Notes under the pieces: generated by a model
Seen by the model: the letters and a program-made list of their open reading frames with translations, nothing else
Told to the model about the DNA's origin: nothing
Databases searched by the model: none
Translations under genes and position numbers: made by a program
DNA from: Methylophilus methylotrophus DSM 46235 = ATCC 53528
Lineage (GTDB): Bacteria > Pseudomonadota > Gammaproteobacteria > Burkholderiales > Methylophilaceae
NCBI RefSeq assembly: GCF_000378225.1
Contig: NZ_KB905141.1
Location: forward strand, 1,069,326-1,133,325
Direction of reading: 5' to 3'
DNA length: 64,000 bases
Shown here: in pieces, positions 1 to 8,382 of the stretch
How positions within the stretch are numbered: the first letter of the stretch is position 1
Layout: the number at the start of each line of letters is the position of its first letter

Positions 1-78
1 TTCAGCATGCAGGACTGCTGGCATATTCAGGCCAATGAGTGCCGCCAGTACGGTGGTTTTAAGCGTGTTATTTTGCAT
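1..78 (-). CDS. TonB-dependent receptor, N-terminal fragment (probable)
   Basis: Only the first 26 codons lie in the window; the gene runs off the left edge. The peptide begins MQNNTLKTTVLAALIGLN and ends with a Sec cleavage-like LHA-E, so it is a signal peptide of an exported protein. Its position just downstream of an ECF sigma/FecR pair on the same strand is the usual place for the TonB-dependent receptor that such a pair controls (FecIRA arrangement). The receptor identity is inferred from context alone, because no mature sequence is visible. Confidence 0.55.
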   Translation of the reverse strand, partial: MQNNTLKTTVLAALIGLNMPAVLHAE

Positions 79-169
79 GGGTCGTCCGTCAATTACAGGT
101 CTTGTTAAACATGTAACTGGCGGGCGGGCAAAATGCCTGATATACGTGACTTAAAAGAAATGTAAAGTA

Positions 170-1159
170 CTACCGTTTAGGCTCGATCTGCAGTGCATTG
201 TCTTTTCGCTTCAAGCTCACCGGGAGTGATTGCGGCAAGGTTTGAATAAAGCTTTCAACCTCAGCGACTTTAACGACCGCATTGACTTTAGGCGTTTGAT
301 CGCCAAAGAACATGGCCTTGACGGTTGGGTTACGGTAACGCGACAAGGTATCGGCGACTTCAAACATATCGGCACGGTCAAAAATGATGCGGCCACTGGT
401 AAAGCTGAAGCTATCCGCCGCATTGCGGTTGACCTTGTGCGGTGCGCTCATTGGCTCAATCTCGGCCACCTCACCATTATGCAGGATGACTGCTTGCTCG
501 CTGCCATCTGCACGGGCTACCTGTACGCGGCCATGGTCGACACTGATACGTACTTTTTTACTGAGCTGGTTGACGGCAAAACGCGTGCCCAATACGGTGA
601 CTTTGGCTTGCGGAGTTTCAACCACAAATGGGCGGTCTGGGTCTTTGGTGACCTCAAAAATGGCTTCACCACGGCTGAGTTTCACCAGGCGCTGATGGCG
701 GTAGAACACAATCTCCATGGCGCTATTGGCGTTGGCCGTGACGACCGAGCCATCATCAAGCGTGCGTTTAAGCATTTGTGCGACAGCGGTGGTTTGCACC
801 TCGCTGGAGAGTGGCGCAGCCTGCCACTGCATATATTGCGTGCGGCCTAATAGGCCCAAGCCTGCACAGACAAGCATCACGGCCAGGCCAGAGCCCAGTT
901 TGGAGATTTTTTTGCGGCGGGCTGTTTGCTCAAAATAGAGTTTTTGCGAGAGCGCATTAGAGAGCTCTTTGAGCCTGGCGGTAGAGCTAAAGTCTTCCAT
1001 CGTGGCTTCAACCATCTGGTAGGCCGCCTGATGCCTGCGGTCTGACAGCAACCAGACTTCAAAGGTCGTCCGCTCGGGGGAGTCTGGCGCGACTTCACGC
1101 ATACGCACATACCAACGCGCCGCCGCTTGCCTGATCATGTCCTCGTGCTTGTGGCTCAT
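170..1159 (-). CDS. FecR-family anti-sigma / sigma regulator
   Basis: 329 aa. An N-terminal cytoplasmic FecR_N (DUF4880) region has the ARWYVRMRE motif at about residues 14-22. One membrane segment lies near residues 90-107 and is followed by a periplasmic FecR domain rich in the family motif (LDDGSVVTANANS, FEVTKDPDRPFVVETP, VTVLGTRFAV). The family relays a signal from the N-terminal domain of an outer-membrane receptor to its ECF sigma factor. The ATG at 1159 overlaps the sigma stop by one base (TGATG); a GTG at 1162 is a possible alternative, 8 bases after GAGG. It is clearly paralogous to the FecR at 26628-27653, so this is a second copy of the same regulatory module. The receptor it serves should be the gene cut off at the left edge. 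Confidence 0.93.
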   Translation of the reverse strand: MSHKHEDMIRQAAARWYVRMREVAPDSPERTTFEVWLLSDRRHQAAYQMVEATMEDFSSTARLKELSNALSQKLYFEQTARRKKISKLGSGLAVMLVCAGLGLLGRTQYMQWQAAPLSSEVQTTAVAQMLKRTLDDGSVVTANANSAMEIVFYRHQRLVKLSRGEAIFEVTKDPDRPFVVETPQAKVTVLGTRFAVNQLSKKVRISVDHGRVQVARADGSEQAVILHNGEVAEIEPMSAPHKVNRNAADSFSFTSGRIIFDRADMFEVADTLSRYRNPTVKAMFFGDQTPKVNAVVKVAEVESFIQTLPQSLPVSLKRKDNALQIEPKR

Positions 1160-1680
1160 CACACGTTTGCCTCTATGAGCTCGCGTGCACTGCTTAAATC
1201 AATGATGGCACGCATCACGTGACGCTCGACCATGTTTTTGCTAATGCCCAGCGCCGCCGCAATCTCGGTTTGAGTATGCCCTTCTACGCGGTACATCCAG
1301 AACACCTGGCGGCAACGTGGTGGTAGTTGTTCCAGAATCTGCTGGATCATCTCCAGCCGCTGCTTGATGTCACTGAGCTGCTCCACGGACAAGGTTGGCG
1401 TATCCAGCCATTCGCGGTTAAGACCTATTTCAGCTTCCAGGGAAACAAACCGTTGTGCGTGATGATAGCTGTCCACAATCAGGTTTTTGGCAATGCTACG
1501 CATGTAGGCATGCGGCTCGGCATCCTTGTTGGCACTGCCGGAAATGGTATAGCGGATCAAGGCATCATGCAGGATATCTTTGGCCAGGTGCGGACACGCA
1601 ACCTTAAAGCGTATATAACTGAGCAAATCGGTATACGCCCATTGCAGATTAATGCCACACCAAACCATTGTTTTATCCAT
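1159..1680 (-). CDS. ECF sigma-70 factor, FecI-like
   Basis: 173 aa with sigma region 2 (about 10-80, including AKDILHDALIRY) and region 4 (about 110-165, LPPRCRQVFWMYRVEGHTQT followed by the helix-turn-helix EIAAALGISKNMVERHVMRA). It directs RNA polymerase to the receptor promoter when released by its FecR partner. The start at MDKT aligns exactly with the paralogous sigma at 27660-28160 (MSET before AWCGIDLKW). However, an AAGGAG lies only one base before this ATG, and an in-frame GTG at 1719 would add 13 residues, so the start is uncertain. It is translationally coupled to the downstream fecR. A Fur-like palindrome sits about 70 bases upstream. Confidence 0.92.
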   Translation of the reverse strand: MDKTMVWCGINLQWAYTDLLSYIRFKVACPHLAKDILHDALIRYTISGSANKDAEPHAYMRSIAKNLIVDSYHHAQRFVSLEAEIGLNREWLDTPTLSVEQLSDIKQRLEMIQQILEQLPPRCRQVFWMYRVEGHTQTEIAAALGISKNMVERHVMRAIIDLSSARELIEANV

Positions 1681-1749
1681 GCTCCTTATTGGCAAAATGT
1701 GTGCCACCAAATCATGCACGCTTTTACTTGCTATGCGCGAACCTGCATC

Positions 1750-1768
1750 TGATATTGATGCTTATCAA
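1750..1768 (-). promoter_or_regulatory. candidate Fur box upstream of the FecI-like sigma
   Basis: The stretch TGATATTGATGCTTATCA is an imperfect palindrome (TGATA...TATCA). It matches about 13 of 19 positions of the classical Fur consensus by eye. It sits between the TonB terminator and the sigma gene, where an iron-starvation promoter would be expected. The match is visual only and not statistically tested. Confidence 0.4.
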
Positions 1769-1805
1769 CCACCAACATGGCTGATATCAACCATATCCAG
1801 CATGT

Positions 1806-1856
1806 AAAAAAATCCCCCATGTTTTGCCGGAGGAAAGAATGGCAAACCACAGGGGG
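1806..1856 (-). terminator. Rho-independent terminator after tonB
   Basis: On the minus strand five C residues and GGTTTGCC pair with GGCAAAAC and five G residues through a small internal loop. The hairpin is followed by A and seven T residues. It lies 80 bases beyond the TonB stop and separates the exbB-exbD-tonB transcript from the downstream sigma/FecR/receptor unit. Confidence 0.85.
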
Positions 1857-1937
1857 TAGAGAACAGACGTTACCGTTGAGCGAAAGTGAGGGATATACTT
1901 TCTAAATAACGCCTGGCTTCGGGAAACCGCGAACGGA

Positions 1938-2747
1938 TCACTCCAGCTTGAAAGCGACTGGTATTGTTATTTTGAAGCTTTTCTTTTTTAAACTGTCTTT
2001 CACGCCAAGTTGGGCAATCGCCTTTTTCACCATGCGCATGGCTTCTTCATCCAGCGGCACATGCTTGCTGCTATCTGCCAGTGACACATTCACCAACTCA
2101 CCTTTTACAAACTGCGCGACCACAGTCGCTTCACCTTCGAGATGACGGCGGATGGCGATCGGCGGATATTGTTTGCTTTTATTCACCAGCGAGCGCAACT
2201 GCTCGCCATAGTCACCCCAGGCATCATTGTCACTCGCACTGAGTTCGTCTGTTTCTGCAGTGGAAGTGGCCACCGGAGCCGCCGTTGGTTTGGCTTCTTT
2301 GGCAGTGCTTTCACTGCTTGTCGCTGATGTATGCGGCGCAGTGTCGGCTGTATTGCTGGTAGCAGGGGCCGGGGCAGGCTCAACCTTGGCTGGCGGCTGC
2401 ACAGGCTGCTCCTGCACACGGTAATCCGAGTCATTGTGACTAGGCGTCGCCAGCACCGGCTTGGGTGTTTCCACGGGTGTCACTGGCTTTACCACGGACT
2501 TGGGTTCCGCTTTTGGTGGTTCCGCAGGTTTGGGAGTCTCCACCGGCGGCGAAACCTGTTGTACTGCAGGCGCAGGGGCTTTGATCGAAAAAAACTCGAT
2601 TTCCATGCGCTCGGGGATAGCTGGCAATGTAATCTGGCTCAATTTTGGATAAATCATCGCCACCAGCAGATGCAACCCCAGCGACACTGCCACTGCTCGC
2701 CAAAGCAGTGAGTCATTGTGTGCTTGAGGATAAATCAGGGTGGTCAT
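1938..2747 (-). CDS. tonB: TonB energy-transducing protein
   Basis: 269 aa. An N-terminal membrane anchor (about residues 15-35, RAVAVSLGLHLLVAMIY, with the SxxxH-type helix) is followed by a long Pro/Lys/Glu/Ala-rich periplasmic spacer (about 55-170). The C-terminal TonB domain (about 180-265) contains YPPIAIRRHLEGEATVVAQF and VAFKLE. TonB spans the periplasm and transmits proton-motive force from ExbB-ExbD to outer-membrane receptors. It starts 6 bases after the exbD stop and is the last gene of the exbB-exbD-tonB unit. Placement between a T2SS operon and a sigma/FecR/receptor unit suggests a dedicated TonB, as HasB is for the Has system. Confidence 0.93.
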   Translation of the reverse strand: MTTLIYPQAHNDSLLWRAVAVSLGLHLLVAMIYPKLSQITLPAIPERMEIEFFSIKAPAPAVQQVSPPVETPKPAEPPKAEPKSVVKPVTPVETPKPVLATPSHNDSDYRVQEQPVQPPAKVEPAPAPATSNTADTAPHTSATSSESTAKEAKPTAAPVATSTAETDELSASDNDAWGDYGEQLRSLVNKSKQYPPIAIRRHLEGEATVVAQFVKGELVNVSLADSSKHVPLDEEAMRMVKKAIAQLGVKDSLKKKSFKITIPVAFKLE

Positions 2748-2753
2748 GCCAAT

Positions 2754-3167
2754 TTATTTCCGGGACTCTGGCGACATGACAAAACTGAACTTGCTGATGC
2801 CTGCTCGCTGTATCGCTGCCAGCACTTTTGCCACCATGCCATACTGCGCATGTTCATCGGCATAAATTTCTACCGCCGGATCATGCTTTTGCTTTAACGT
2901 CCCCAACTCTGTAGTCAGGCTATCAAGCGGCATATTTTTCTGGTCCAGGAACACATCCCCGGTATCTGTCACACTGATATGCGCGGTTTTGGGCACCGTC
3001 ACCGCCACCTCGGCACTGGCCTGCGGCAGCTTGACCTTGACGGCATTCATCAGCAACGGCGCTGTGACGATAAACACAGTCAGCAATACCAGCATCACAT
3101 CGACCAGCGGCGTCACGTTGATTTCGCTCACTAAGTCTTCACTCTCACTTTCACTAAACATGGCCAT
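2754..3167 (-). CDS. exbD: ExbD/TolR-family biopolymer transport protein
   Basis: 137 aa. A short cytoplasmic N-terminus carries the family signature EINVTPLVDVMLVLL at about residues 15-29. This contains the conserved membrane-embedded Asp needed for proton coupling (LVDVMLVLLTVFIVTAPLL), and a periplasmic domain follows. It begins 4 bases after the exbB stop and is followed by tonB. Together the three genes encode the inner-membrane proton-driven motor for TonB-dependent transport. ExbD rather than TolR is favoured because the partner downstream is TonB, not TolA. Confidence 0.93.
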   Translation of the reverse strand: MAMFSESESEDLVSEINVTPLVDVMLVLLTVFIVTAPLLMNAVKVKLPQASAEVAVTVPKTAHISVTDTGDVFLDQKNMPLDSLTTELGTLKQKHDPAVEIYADEHAQYGMVAKVLAAIQRAGISKFSFVMSPESRK

Positions 3168-3171
3168 GGTA

Positions 3172-3810
3172 TTAACCCTCCGCGCCAGATTGTGTCAGCA
3201 GCGATTGAAAACGGCTGGCGACCTGCTCCATCTCAGCCCTGAGCACCTTCTGCTTGCGCATAAAGTAGTTGTACGCCAGCACGGCGGGGACTGCAGTGGC
3301 AATGCCAATGGCTGTAGCAATCAAAGCTTCCCCAATCGGCCCAGCCACCACATCCAGGCCAGCAGAACCGGTCGCTGTAATGGTACGCAGCGCGTTCATA
3401 ATGCCCCACACAGTACCGAACAAGCCGATAAAGGGCGCAGTAGAACCGATGCTGGCCAAGATGGCCACGCCACCATCCATGCGCTTTTGCTCCAGGTAGG
3501 CTTGCTGCTTGAGTGAGAGCAAAATCACTTCCTGGCGCTCATTTCTGCGAAGTACAGAGTTGGCCATCGCCTCGTTCATGGCCCGCATACCTGCATCACA
3601 CAACCGCGCAAAGCTGCTGTTGCTGTGCGCAATCAATTTGGGCAACTCGTAAATGGTTTTAACATGCTGCCACTCGGTGAGGAATTGATTAGACTCGCCC
3701 CCTGACCTGTACCAAGCCCAACCCTTAAACAGAATGATGGACCATACTAGGACTGATAACCCGCCCAGCAAATACAACACAACATCTACAATATCCGGTA
3801 CCAAATCCAC
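3172..3810 (-). CDS. exbB: ExbB/TolQ/MotA-family proton channel protein
   Basis: 212 aa with three membrane segments (about 10-30, 105-130 and 150-175) and the MotA/TolQ/ExbB signature (ASIGSTAPFIGLFGTVWGIM, then IGEALIATAIGIATAVPAVLAYN). It forms the pentameric channel that, with ExbD, powers TonB. The start is a GTG at 3810 preceded by CGGAG at 6-nt spacing. It is the first gene of exbB-exbD-tonB. About 200 bases separate it from the upstream T2SS operon with no convincing terminator between them, so it may have its own promoter or be read through. Confidence 0.93.
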   Translation of the reverse strand: MDLVPDIVDVVLYLLGGLSVLVWSIILFKGWAWYRSGGESNQFLTEWQHVKTIYELPKLIAHSNSSFARLCDAGMRAMNEAMANSVLRRNERQEVILLSLKQQAYLEQKRMDGGVAILASIGSTAPFIGLFGTVWGIMNALRTITATGSAGLDVVAGPIGEALIATAIGIATAVPAVLAYNYFMRKQKVLRAEMEQVASRFQSLLTQSGAEG

Positions 3811-4011
3811 AATTCACTCCGTCAGTCACGTTCAACCCGGGCATTTTTAAACACAAGGAAAATAACCCGAAAAATTAGGGAAAGTTTCCTATTCACTCCC
3901 TCTCAATTGTTTAATCGTTGGGAGAGCTAAAAGCCTGATGTCATTAACATAACTTTACACATATGCCTAAAAAAGAAGCTAAAAGCAGTGAATTAGCGAT
4001 AAAAAAGGAAA
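3811..4011. other. intergenic leader of exbB
   Basis: 201 A/T-rich bases between the last pseudopilin gene and exbB. I see no strong terminator (only a weak CTCTC/GAGAG pairing) and no clear operator. It presumably holds the exbB promoter and leader. Confidence 0.4.
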
Positions 4012-4506
4012 CTACATGCTTGCGGCGTTACTGCTGATGGGTGGTGGCACATAGACAAAATACCACTCGCCGTAATAGCGCTTGTTATTCAAATGCTCAA
4101 GGTTGCCGCGATAGCCTTTGGTTTTAAAAGGCGGCTTGTCTGACAAGCTGTAAATGCCCATGATGCCGCCACTGGGGGCTTCTACAATGCCCCAACCTTC
4201 GCGTTGCGTGATGGGGTCCAGATACATCTTGCGCAAATGACGGCGTGCCGTGGGGAAGCGCGTATCTTCGTGCAGGGCTTCCAGCGTAGGCGGGTAGGTT
4301 TTGACTACGCCAGGCGTCTGGTTGTAGTAGCGGCCAATAGCGTCACGATAAGCCAGTCCAACCTTAATCAGCTCTTGCTCACGTTCACGTAGCACCTGGG
4401 TTTGCCAGCGCATGCTGGCTTGCGCCATCACCAGACCACTGAGCATGATCATCATAAACATGCCGATCAATACAAAGCCACTGCAGAAAGGCTTACCACA
4501 ACGCAT
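4012..4506 (-). CDS. T2SS minor pseudopilin, GspK-like tip type lacking Glu5
   Basis: 164 aa. A prepilin-like N-terminus (CSG-FVLIGMFMMIML) is followed by a hydrophobic helix and an amphipathic segment (LREREQELIKVGLAYRDAI). The rest resembles a betaproteobacterial T2SS-associated family (YYNQTPG, YPPTLEALHED, RRHLRKMYLDPIT). The fifth mature residue is Gly, not the Glu found in most pseudopilins. Among known pseudopilins that absence is typical of GspK, the tip subunit, but otherwise this protein is smaller than GspK. The chosen start (MRCGKPF) puts the prepilin motif at a normal distance and overlaps the previous gene by 14 bases. It is the last gene of the T2SS operon. The specific tip role is inference. 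Confidence 0.78.
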   Translation of the reverse strand: MRCGKPFCSGFVLIGMFMMIMLSGLVMAQASMRWQTQVLREREQELIKVGLAYRDAIGRYYNQTPGVVKTYPPTLEALHEDTRFPTARRHLRKMYLDPITQREGWGIVEAPSGGIMGIYSLSDKPPFKTKGYRGNLEHLNNKRYYGEWYFVYVPPPISSNAASM

Positions 4507-4864
4507 ACGGCGTCCCGTCCTCGGACAGTAATGCCGAGCCACTGTGCACATCAAACACACTGCCCTGCTCGTCTATATTAGGTGGCAGTGTAATCACCCA
4601 GGTGTCTGTGCGCTCGGTGATGGGGTCGGGCGGAATGGCTTTGAGGTATTGCCGTTCGACCAGCTCATCCAGCGTGTCGGGGTAACGGTTTTTATCGCTA
4701 TAAAACTTGTCGATGGCATCGCGCATGGTCAGCAGGTCATGACGCAGGCTGGTTTCCTTGGAACGTTGCAGCATATGCATAAACTTGGGCGTGACGATGG
4801 TCAGCAGCATGGCCAGGATCGCTAGTACGACCAGCATTTCAATCAGGGTGAATCCGCGTTTCAT
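4493..4864 (-). CDS. T2SS pseudopilin (GspH/GspG-like)
   Basis: 123 aa. The start MKRGFTLIEMLVVLAILAML is a complete class III prepilin signal: short basic leader, Gly cleavage site, FTLIE with Glu5, then a hydrophobic helix. It continues with a globular domain (AIDKFYSDKNRYPDTLDELV, AIPPDPITE). A prepilin peptidase would cleave after Gly4. The ATG lies 4 bases after the stop of the preceding pseudopilin gene, and a longer in-frame extension upstream is only a shadow of that gene. It probably assembles into the periplasmic pseudopilus together with the neighbouring pseudopilins. Confidence 0.85.
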   Translation of the reverse strand: MKRGFTLIEMLVVLAILAMLLTIVTPKFMHMLQRSKETSLRHDLLTMRDAIDKFYSDKNRYPDTLDELVERQYLKAIPPDPITERTDTWVITLPPNIDEQGSVFDVHSGSALLSEDGTPYALW

Positions 4865-4868
4865 CAAC

Positions 4869-5342
4869 TTACCACTCACTATAAGGTTGCTGGTTGATGC
4901 CGATGGCTGGCGAACGCGAGGACACGTCATAGACATCTTTGGCCATCTCGTCGATGGCACCATCATAGGCACGGATACGCCAGGTCTCGGCATTGCTTTG
5001 GCCCACGTCGGCCGCAAACGGGTCGCGCGGGATACGCCGCAAAAAAAACAGTTTTTTCTTTTTGGGATCCTGGGCATTTTCAACACCGCTGACCAGGATT
5101 ACCAGACTAGGCGGATAACCACTGCCATCGGCTGTTTTCTTGATCAACCCCTGGTCCGCCGCGTCTTTATAGGCATCCAGTGCATCGCGGATTTGCCACA
5201 AGGCACGCTTGAGCTCACGCTCTTTTTCGCGCTTGGTATTGAGTTGCACGACTGGACTGGCTGAGGTCACCAGCAAGGCGAGCAAGGCCAGTGTTACCAA
5301 TAACTCGACCAGAGTGAACCCTCGAGTGTAGCGTTTCCCCAT
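4869..5342 (-). CDS. T2SS pseudopilin
   Basis: 157 aa. The N-terminus MGKRYTRGFTLVELLVTLAL is a typical prepilin signal with Glu5. It is followed by a charged amphipathic region (NTKREKERELKRALWQIRDA) and a globular domain containing the insert DPKKKKLFFLRRIPRDPF. The ATG at 5342 has an AGG at 8-nt spacing; a TTG two codons earlier is an alternative. It follows the secretin gene by about 20 bases and precedes two further pseudopilin genes. Processing would need a prepilin peptidase encoded elsewhere. Confidence 0.86.
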   Translation of the reverse strand: MGKRYTRGFTLVELLVTLALLALLVTSASPVVQLNTKREKERELKRALWQIRDALDAYKDAADQGLIKKTADGSGYPPSLVILVSGVENAQDPKKKKLFFLRRIPRDPFAADVGQSNAETWRIRAYDGAIDEMAKDVYDVSSRSPAIGINQQPYSEW

Positions 5343-5363
5343 CACCAATACCTGCCTGCCACG

Positions 5364-7331
5364 CTATGGTTGTACCGCACCGGGATCGGTCCCATTCATC
5401 ATCTGGTCGGCAAACCCGCTGTCGTTACGCAAATTATTGCTTTGCGTGGTTTGCGGCGTCACTGCAGGCGCTGCAGGCACAGGTTCATTGGCCTGAACCG
5501 TCCGTGCGCCACCAGCACCCAACGGATTGGCCGTGGCAGCAATCCCTGATGGAATCAGGCTGTAGACCGAACTGGCCGGACTCAGGTTATGCATGATGCG
5601 TGGCGTGATCAGCAACACAATTTCGTTCTTGCGCTTATCCTGGTTGTTGTTGCTGAACAACCTGCCGATCAGGGGCAGGTTGGCCAAACCGGGCACTTTA
5701 CGCCGGGTTTTCTGCTCATCGTCACGGAACAGGCCAGCCAGTATCTGCGTTTCATTATTGCGCAGCTGGAGGGTGGTATTGGCATTGCGACTGCCTATGG
5801 TGTAAGCCAGCACGCCCGAGCTGGTGGTGACCTGGTCAGTGATATTGCTGACCTCCATGCCCACCTTGATGCTGACCTGGTCCTGCATCTGGATCACCGG
5901 TTCCACATCCAGCTTGATGCCGACCTCAATATAATTCACGTTCTGGCTGACAAAGCCCTGCGCACTGGCGACACTGGTCAAGACCGGAATTTTGTCACCG
6001 ACATGAATCTTGGCGCGGTCACGGTTCTTGACGCGGATTTTGGGGCTGGCCAGCAGGTTGGTATCGGTATCCTGATGCAGCAAATTCAGTACCAGGGCGG
6101 GATCATTGATGGTAAATACGCCCAGGTTGCCATTGAAGTTACGTAACTCGGTCAGGGTCAGCTTGCCGGCTTGAGGTTGGGTGCCGTTACTGCTACCTGC
6201 CGCATTACCCTGTACCCCTACGCCGATCTGGCTTGGATACTGGATGCCCAGGTTTTCCAGGTTACGGCGGTTAATCTCCATGACCTCCACTTCGAGCATG
6301 ACTTCAGGTTCATTAAGGTCCTGCGAGGCAATGAGCTTTTCCGCCACTTTGATGCGGTCCATGGTGTCACGGATCACCAGCGTATTGAGCTTTTCATCAA
6401 TATAGACATCGCTAGCCCGCAACACGGTTTTCATCATATTGAGCGCACGCTTGGCATGCATATGCGTCAGGTAAAAACTGCGCACAAACAACTCCTCGTA
6501 CTGGGCTGCACGAGCTTGCGGGTAAATCAGCAGCGTGTTGCTGTTCAATATTTTCTTGCCGAGTTGATGGCTGGTCAGGATCACCTCCAGCGCCTGTTCT
6601 ATCGGTGTATCGCGCAACAATACATTGACGCGTATGCCTTCATTGAGCTCCTGGTCAAACGAAAAATTCAGGTTGCCCGCCTTACCAATATATTCAAATG
6701 CCTGTTTGACCGGGGTGTTTTTCAGTTCCAGCGTCACTTTCTTTTTGAGCGAAGACTGTAATGGCCGTACCACGCTACTTTTTTCGTTCTTCTTTTGTTC
6801 CAGTTGCTCGAACAATTGCCGCGCCTCGACATGCGCAGACTGCTCGGCCAGGATACTGCGCAAGCCAAACTCGGCACCGGCCCAGTCTTCAGCGGCAATC
6901 GCCATTTTCACCTGTTCAATCTGTGCTGAATGCTGACGTGCTGACTGCACCTTTTGCACGCCATCACTGGCGGCACGGTTATTCGGCGCCTCTTGCAACA
7001 CCTGCAGATACATGGCGCTGGCCGCATCGTATTGTTGCGAGGCGAGCAAACTATCGGCTTGTTGCAGCTGCTTTTGCAGTTTTTTCTCCTGCAACAGGCT
7101 GAGCCAGTTTTTATATTGCGGCTGCCGCGGGTTGGCTTCTACCAAAGGCTGCAAAAGCCTGATCGCTTCCTCATCCTGGCCGCGTGCCGCATAAATCCTG
7201 GCCTGTTCCAGGGTGGCATCGCCAGCCGGGTTTTCAGGCCCCAATCCGGCAGGGCTGAAGCTACTGCAACTGACCAGCCAGGGCAGTGCGCAGGCCCATA
7301 CCCAATGTTTATGATTGACTTTTTTATTCAA
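5364..7331 (-). CDS. secretin, outer-membrane channel of the T2SS (GspD/MshL-like lipoprotein)
   Basis: 655 aa. A signal peptide with lipobox LVSC (Cys22) is followed by a TPR-like helical region (about 35-160), secretin N domains (about 195-350, VTLELKNTPVKQAFEYIG, LLRDTPIEQALEVI) and the C-terminal secretin domain (about 350-590). The C-terminal domain carries the hallmark VPGLANLPLIGRLF. A Pro/Ala-rich tail ends the protein. Secretins form the gated outer-membrane pore. The N-terminal TPR fused to a single-lipobox secretin is closer to MshL/PilQ-like variants than to classical GspD and may remove the need for a separate pilotin. It overlaps the gspC-like gene by 4 bases (ATGA). Confidence 0.92.
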   Translation of the reverse strand: MNKKVNHKHWVWACALPWLVSCSSFSPAGLGPENPAGDATLEQARIYAARGQDEEAIRLLQPLVEANPRQPQYKNWLSLLQEKKLQKQLQQADSLLASQQYDAASAMYLQVLQEAPNNRAASDGVQKVQSARQHSAQIEQVKMAIAAEDWAGAEFGLRSILAEQSAHVEARQLFEQLEQKKNEKSSVVRPLQSSLKKKVTLELKNTPVKQAFEYIGKAGNLNFSFDQELNEGIRVNVLLRDTPIEQALEVILTSHQLGKKILNSNTLLIYPQARAAQYEELFVRSFYLTHMHAKRALNMMKTVLRASDVYIDEKLNTLVIRDTMDRIKVAEKLIASQDLNEPEVMLEVEVMEINRRNLENLGIQYPSQIGVGVQGNAAGSSNGTQPQAGKLTLTELRNFNGNLGVFTINDPALVLNLLHQDTDTNLLASPKIRVKNRDRAKIHVGDKIPVLTSVASAQGFVSQNVNYIEVGIKLDVEPVIQMQDQVSIKVGMEVSNITDQVTTSSGVLAYTIGSRNANTTLQLRNNETQILAGLFRDDEQKTRRKVPGLANLPLIGRLFSNNNQDKRKNEIVLLITPRIMHNLSPASSVYSLIPSGIAATANPLGAGGARTVQANEPVPAAPAVTPQTTQSNNLRNDSGFADQMMNGTDPGAVQP

Positions 7332-7822
7332 AACACCACCCCATTATCCAGCCTGATTTCAAAGCGCTCGGCTGCATGTTGCAGCACGACTTTCTGTTGG
7401 TCTAGCACCGCCACCCGCCAGCCTTCGGCAAAGTGGTCACCCTCATGCACGACATATTGTTGTTGGCCATCGGTCAAAAAAACCACCCAGCGCCCCTCTT
7501 CCTGCAAGCGGCCGGCATAGGTGTATGGATTCACCGCTTCTGGCGCCACTGACTCCGCAGCGATGTCCGGAGGCATCTCCAGCACAGCAAACAAATCCAC
7601 ACCAGGATCCTCTGCCAGCGCTAATCGCGTGTCAGGGTTGACCGCTGGGGCTTCTGCGACCTTGAGTGCAGGCATGACCTGGGCCAAAGGCATACGGCGT
7701 TTCACAGCATGCGCCGGACTGTCCGTTGCCACCACCTGCTCAGGCTGCTCGGCCTGCTCCACCCACCAGCAGGCCAGCAAAGTGCCTGCAAGCGCCGCCC
7801 AAATCCACCAGCGTTGTGTCAT
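7328..7822 (-). CDS. GspC-like inner-membrane T2SS protein
   Basis: 164 aa. There is a single N-terminal membrane segment (about 5-20, WIWAALAGTLLACWWV) and an Ala/Pro/Glu-rich linker. A C-terminal domain (about 100-164) contains PYTYAGRLQEEGRWVVFLT, VHEGDHFAEGWRV and FEIRLDNGVVF, resembling the homology region of GspC/PilP, which bridges the inner-membrane platform to the secretin. There is no PDZ domain, so it is shorter than classical GspC. ATGA overlaps couple it to both neighbours. The assignment rests on weak domain resemblance and on position. Confidence 0.7.
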   Translation of the reverse strand: MTQRWWIWAALAGTLLACWWVEQAEQPEQVVATDSPAHAVKRRMPLAQVMPALKVAEAPAVNPDTRLALAEDPGVDLFAVLEMPPDIAAESVAPEAVNPYTYAGRLQEEGRWVVFLTDGQQQYVVHEGDHFAEGWRVAVLDQQKVVLQHAAERFEIRLDNGVVF

Positions 7823-8382
7823 GGCTGGCCTCCCTTGCGGGTATACAAACTGAACTCTATGTGCGCCTCTATGACTGGCTGCATGACATCTGTGCGCTGC
7901 AATTTGAACTGGCTGAGTGCCAGGCTGGGATAGCGTTGCAACACCTGGCGCAAAAACTGCCGCACCTGCAAATACTCGCCCTTGAGCGGCAATTTAATGC
8001 GTTGCACCTGCAAACGGGCATGCGCCACCGGGAGTGACTGGAACTCTGCCCGTTCGAAGATCATGCCCATGGCATCTGCCTCGCTCAGGATGTCGGCACT
8101 GATGCTTTCAGCTTCGGCTTCGCCAGGCCAGTCTGGCAAGATGACGGTTGAATTGGACTGATACGTTTGCACAGGCTTGGCTGTATCGGCTGACATCAAG
8201 ACTGGCGCAGGCAATGATTGCAACCGCTGCTGCAATGACTGCTGTTGCCACCAGGCTTGCAGCACCAGGCCGGTGAGTAATACCACCAGCAATACCATTC
8301 CTGTCAGCCAGCGGTGACGCAACACAAGTTGCTGGCTGGCAAACCACAGCCGTTGCCACGCGGTTAACGCTAATATTTCCAT
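7819..8382 (-). CDS. GspM/PilO-like inner-membrane assembly protein
   Basis: 187 aa. A cytoplasmic N-terminus of about 24 residues precedes one membrane helix (about 25-45, WLTGMVLLVVLLTGLVLQAW), a coiled-coil-like Gln-rich stretch and a ferredoxin-like periplasmic domain (about 110-187, LPLKGEYLQVRQFLRQVLQ, LSQFKLQR, EAHIEFSLYT). That topology fits GspM/PilO, which organises the cytoplasmic platform around GspL/PilN. It overlaps the preceding PilN-like gene by 13 bases and the next gene by 4. Family assignment is by topology and position. Confidence 0.75.
   Translation of the reverse strand: MEILALTAWQRLWFASQQLVLRHRWLTGMVLLVVLLTGLVLQAWWQQQSLQQRLQSLPAPVLMSADTAKPVQTYQSNSTVILPDWPGEAEAESISADILSEADAMGMIFERAEFQSLPVAHARLQVQRIKLPLKGEYLQVRQFLRQVLQRYPSLALSQFKLQRTDVMQPVIEAHIEFSLYTRKGGQP

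Noticed and set aside
230-850. 206-codon open frame opposite the first fecR
   Set aside because: It lies wholly within a well-supported FecR gene on the other strand and has no family resemblance.
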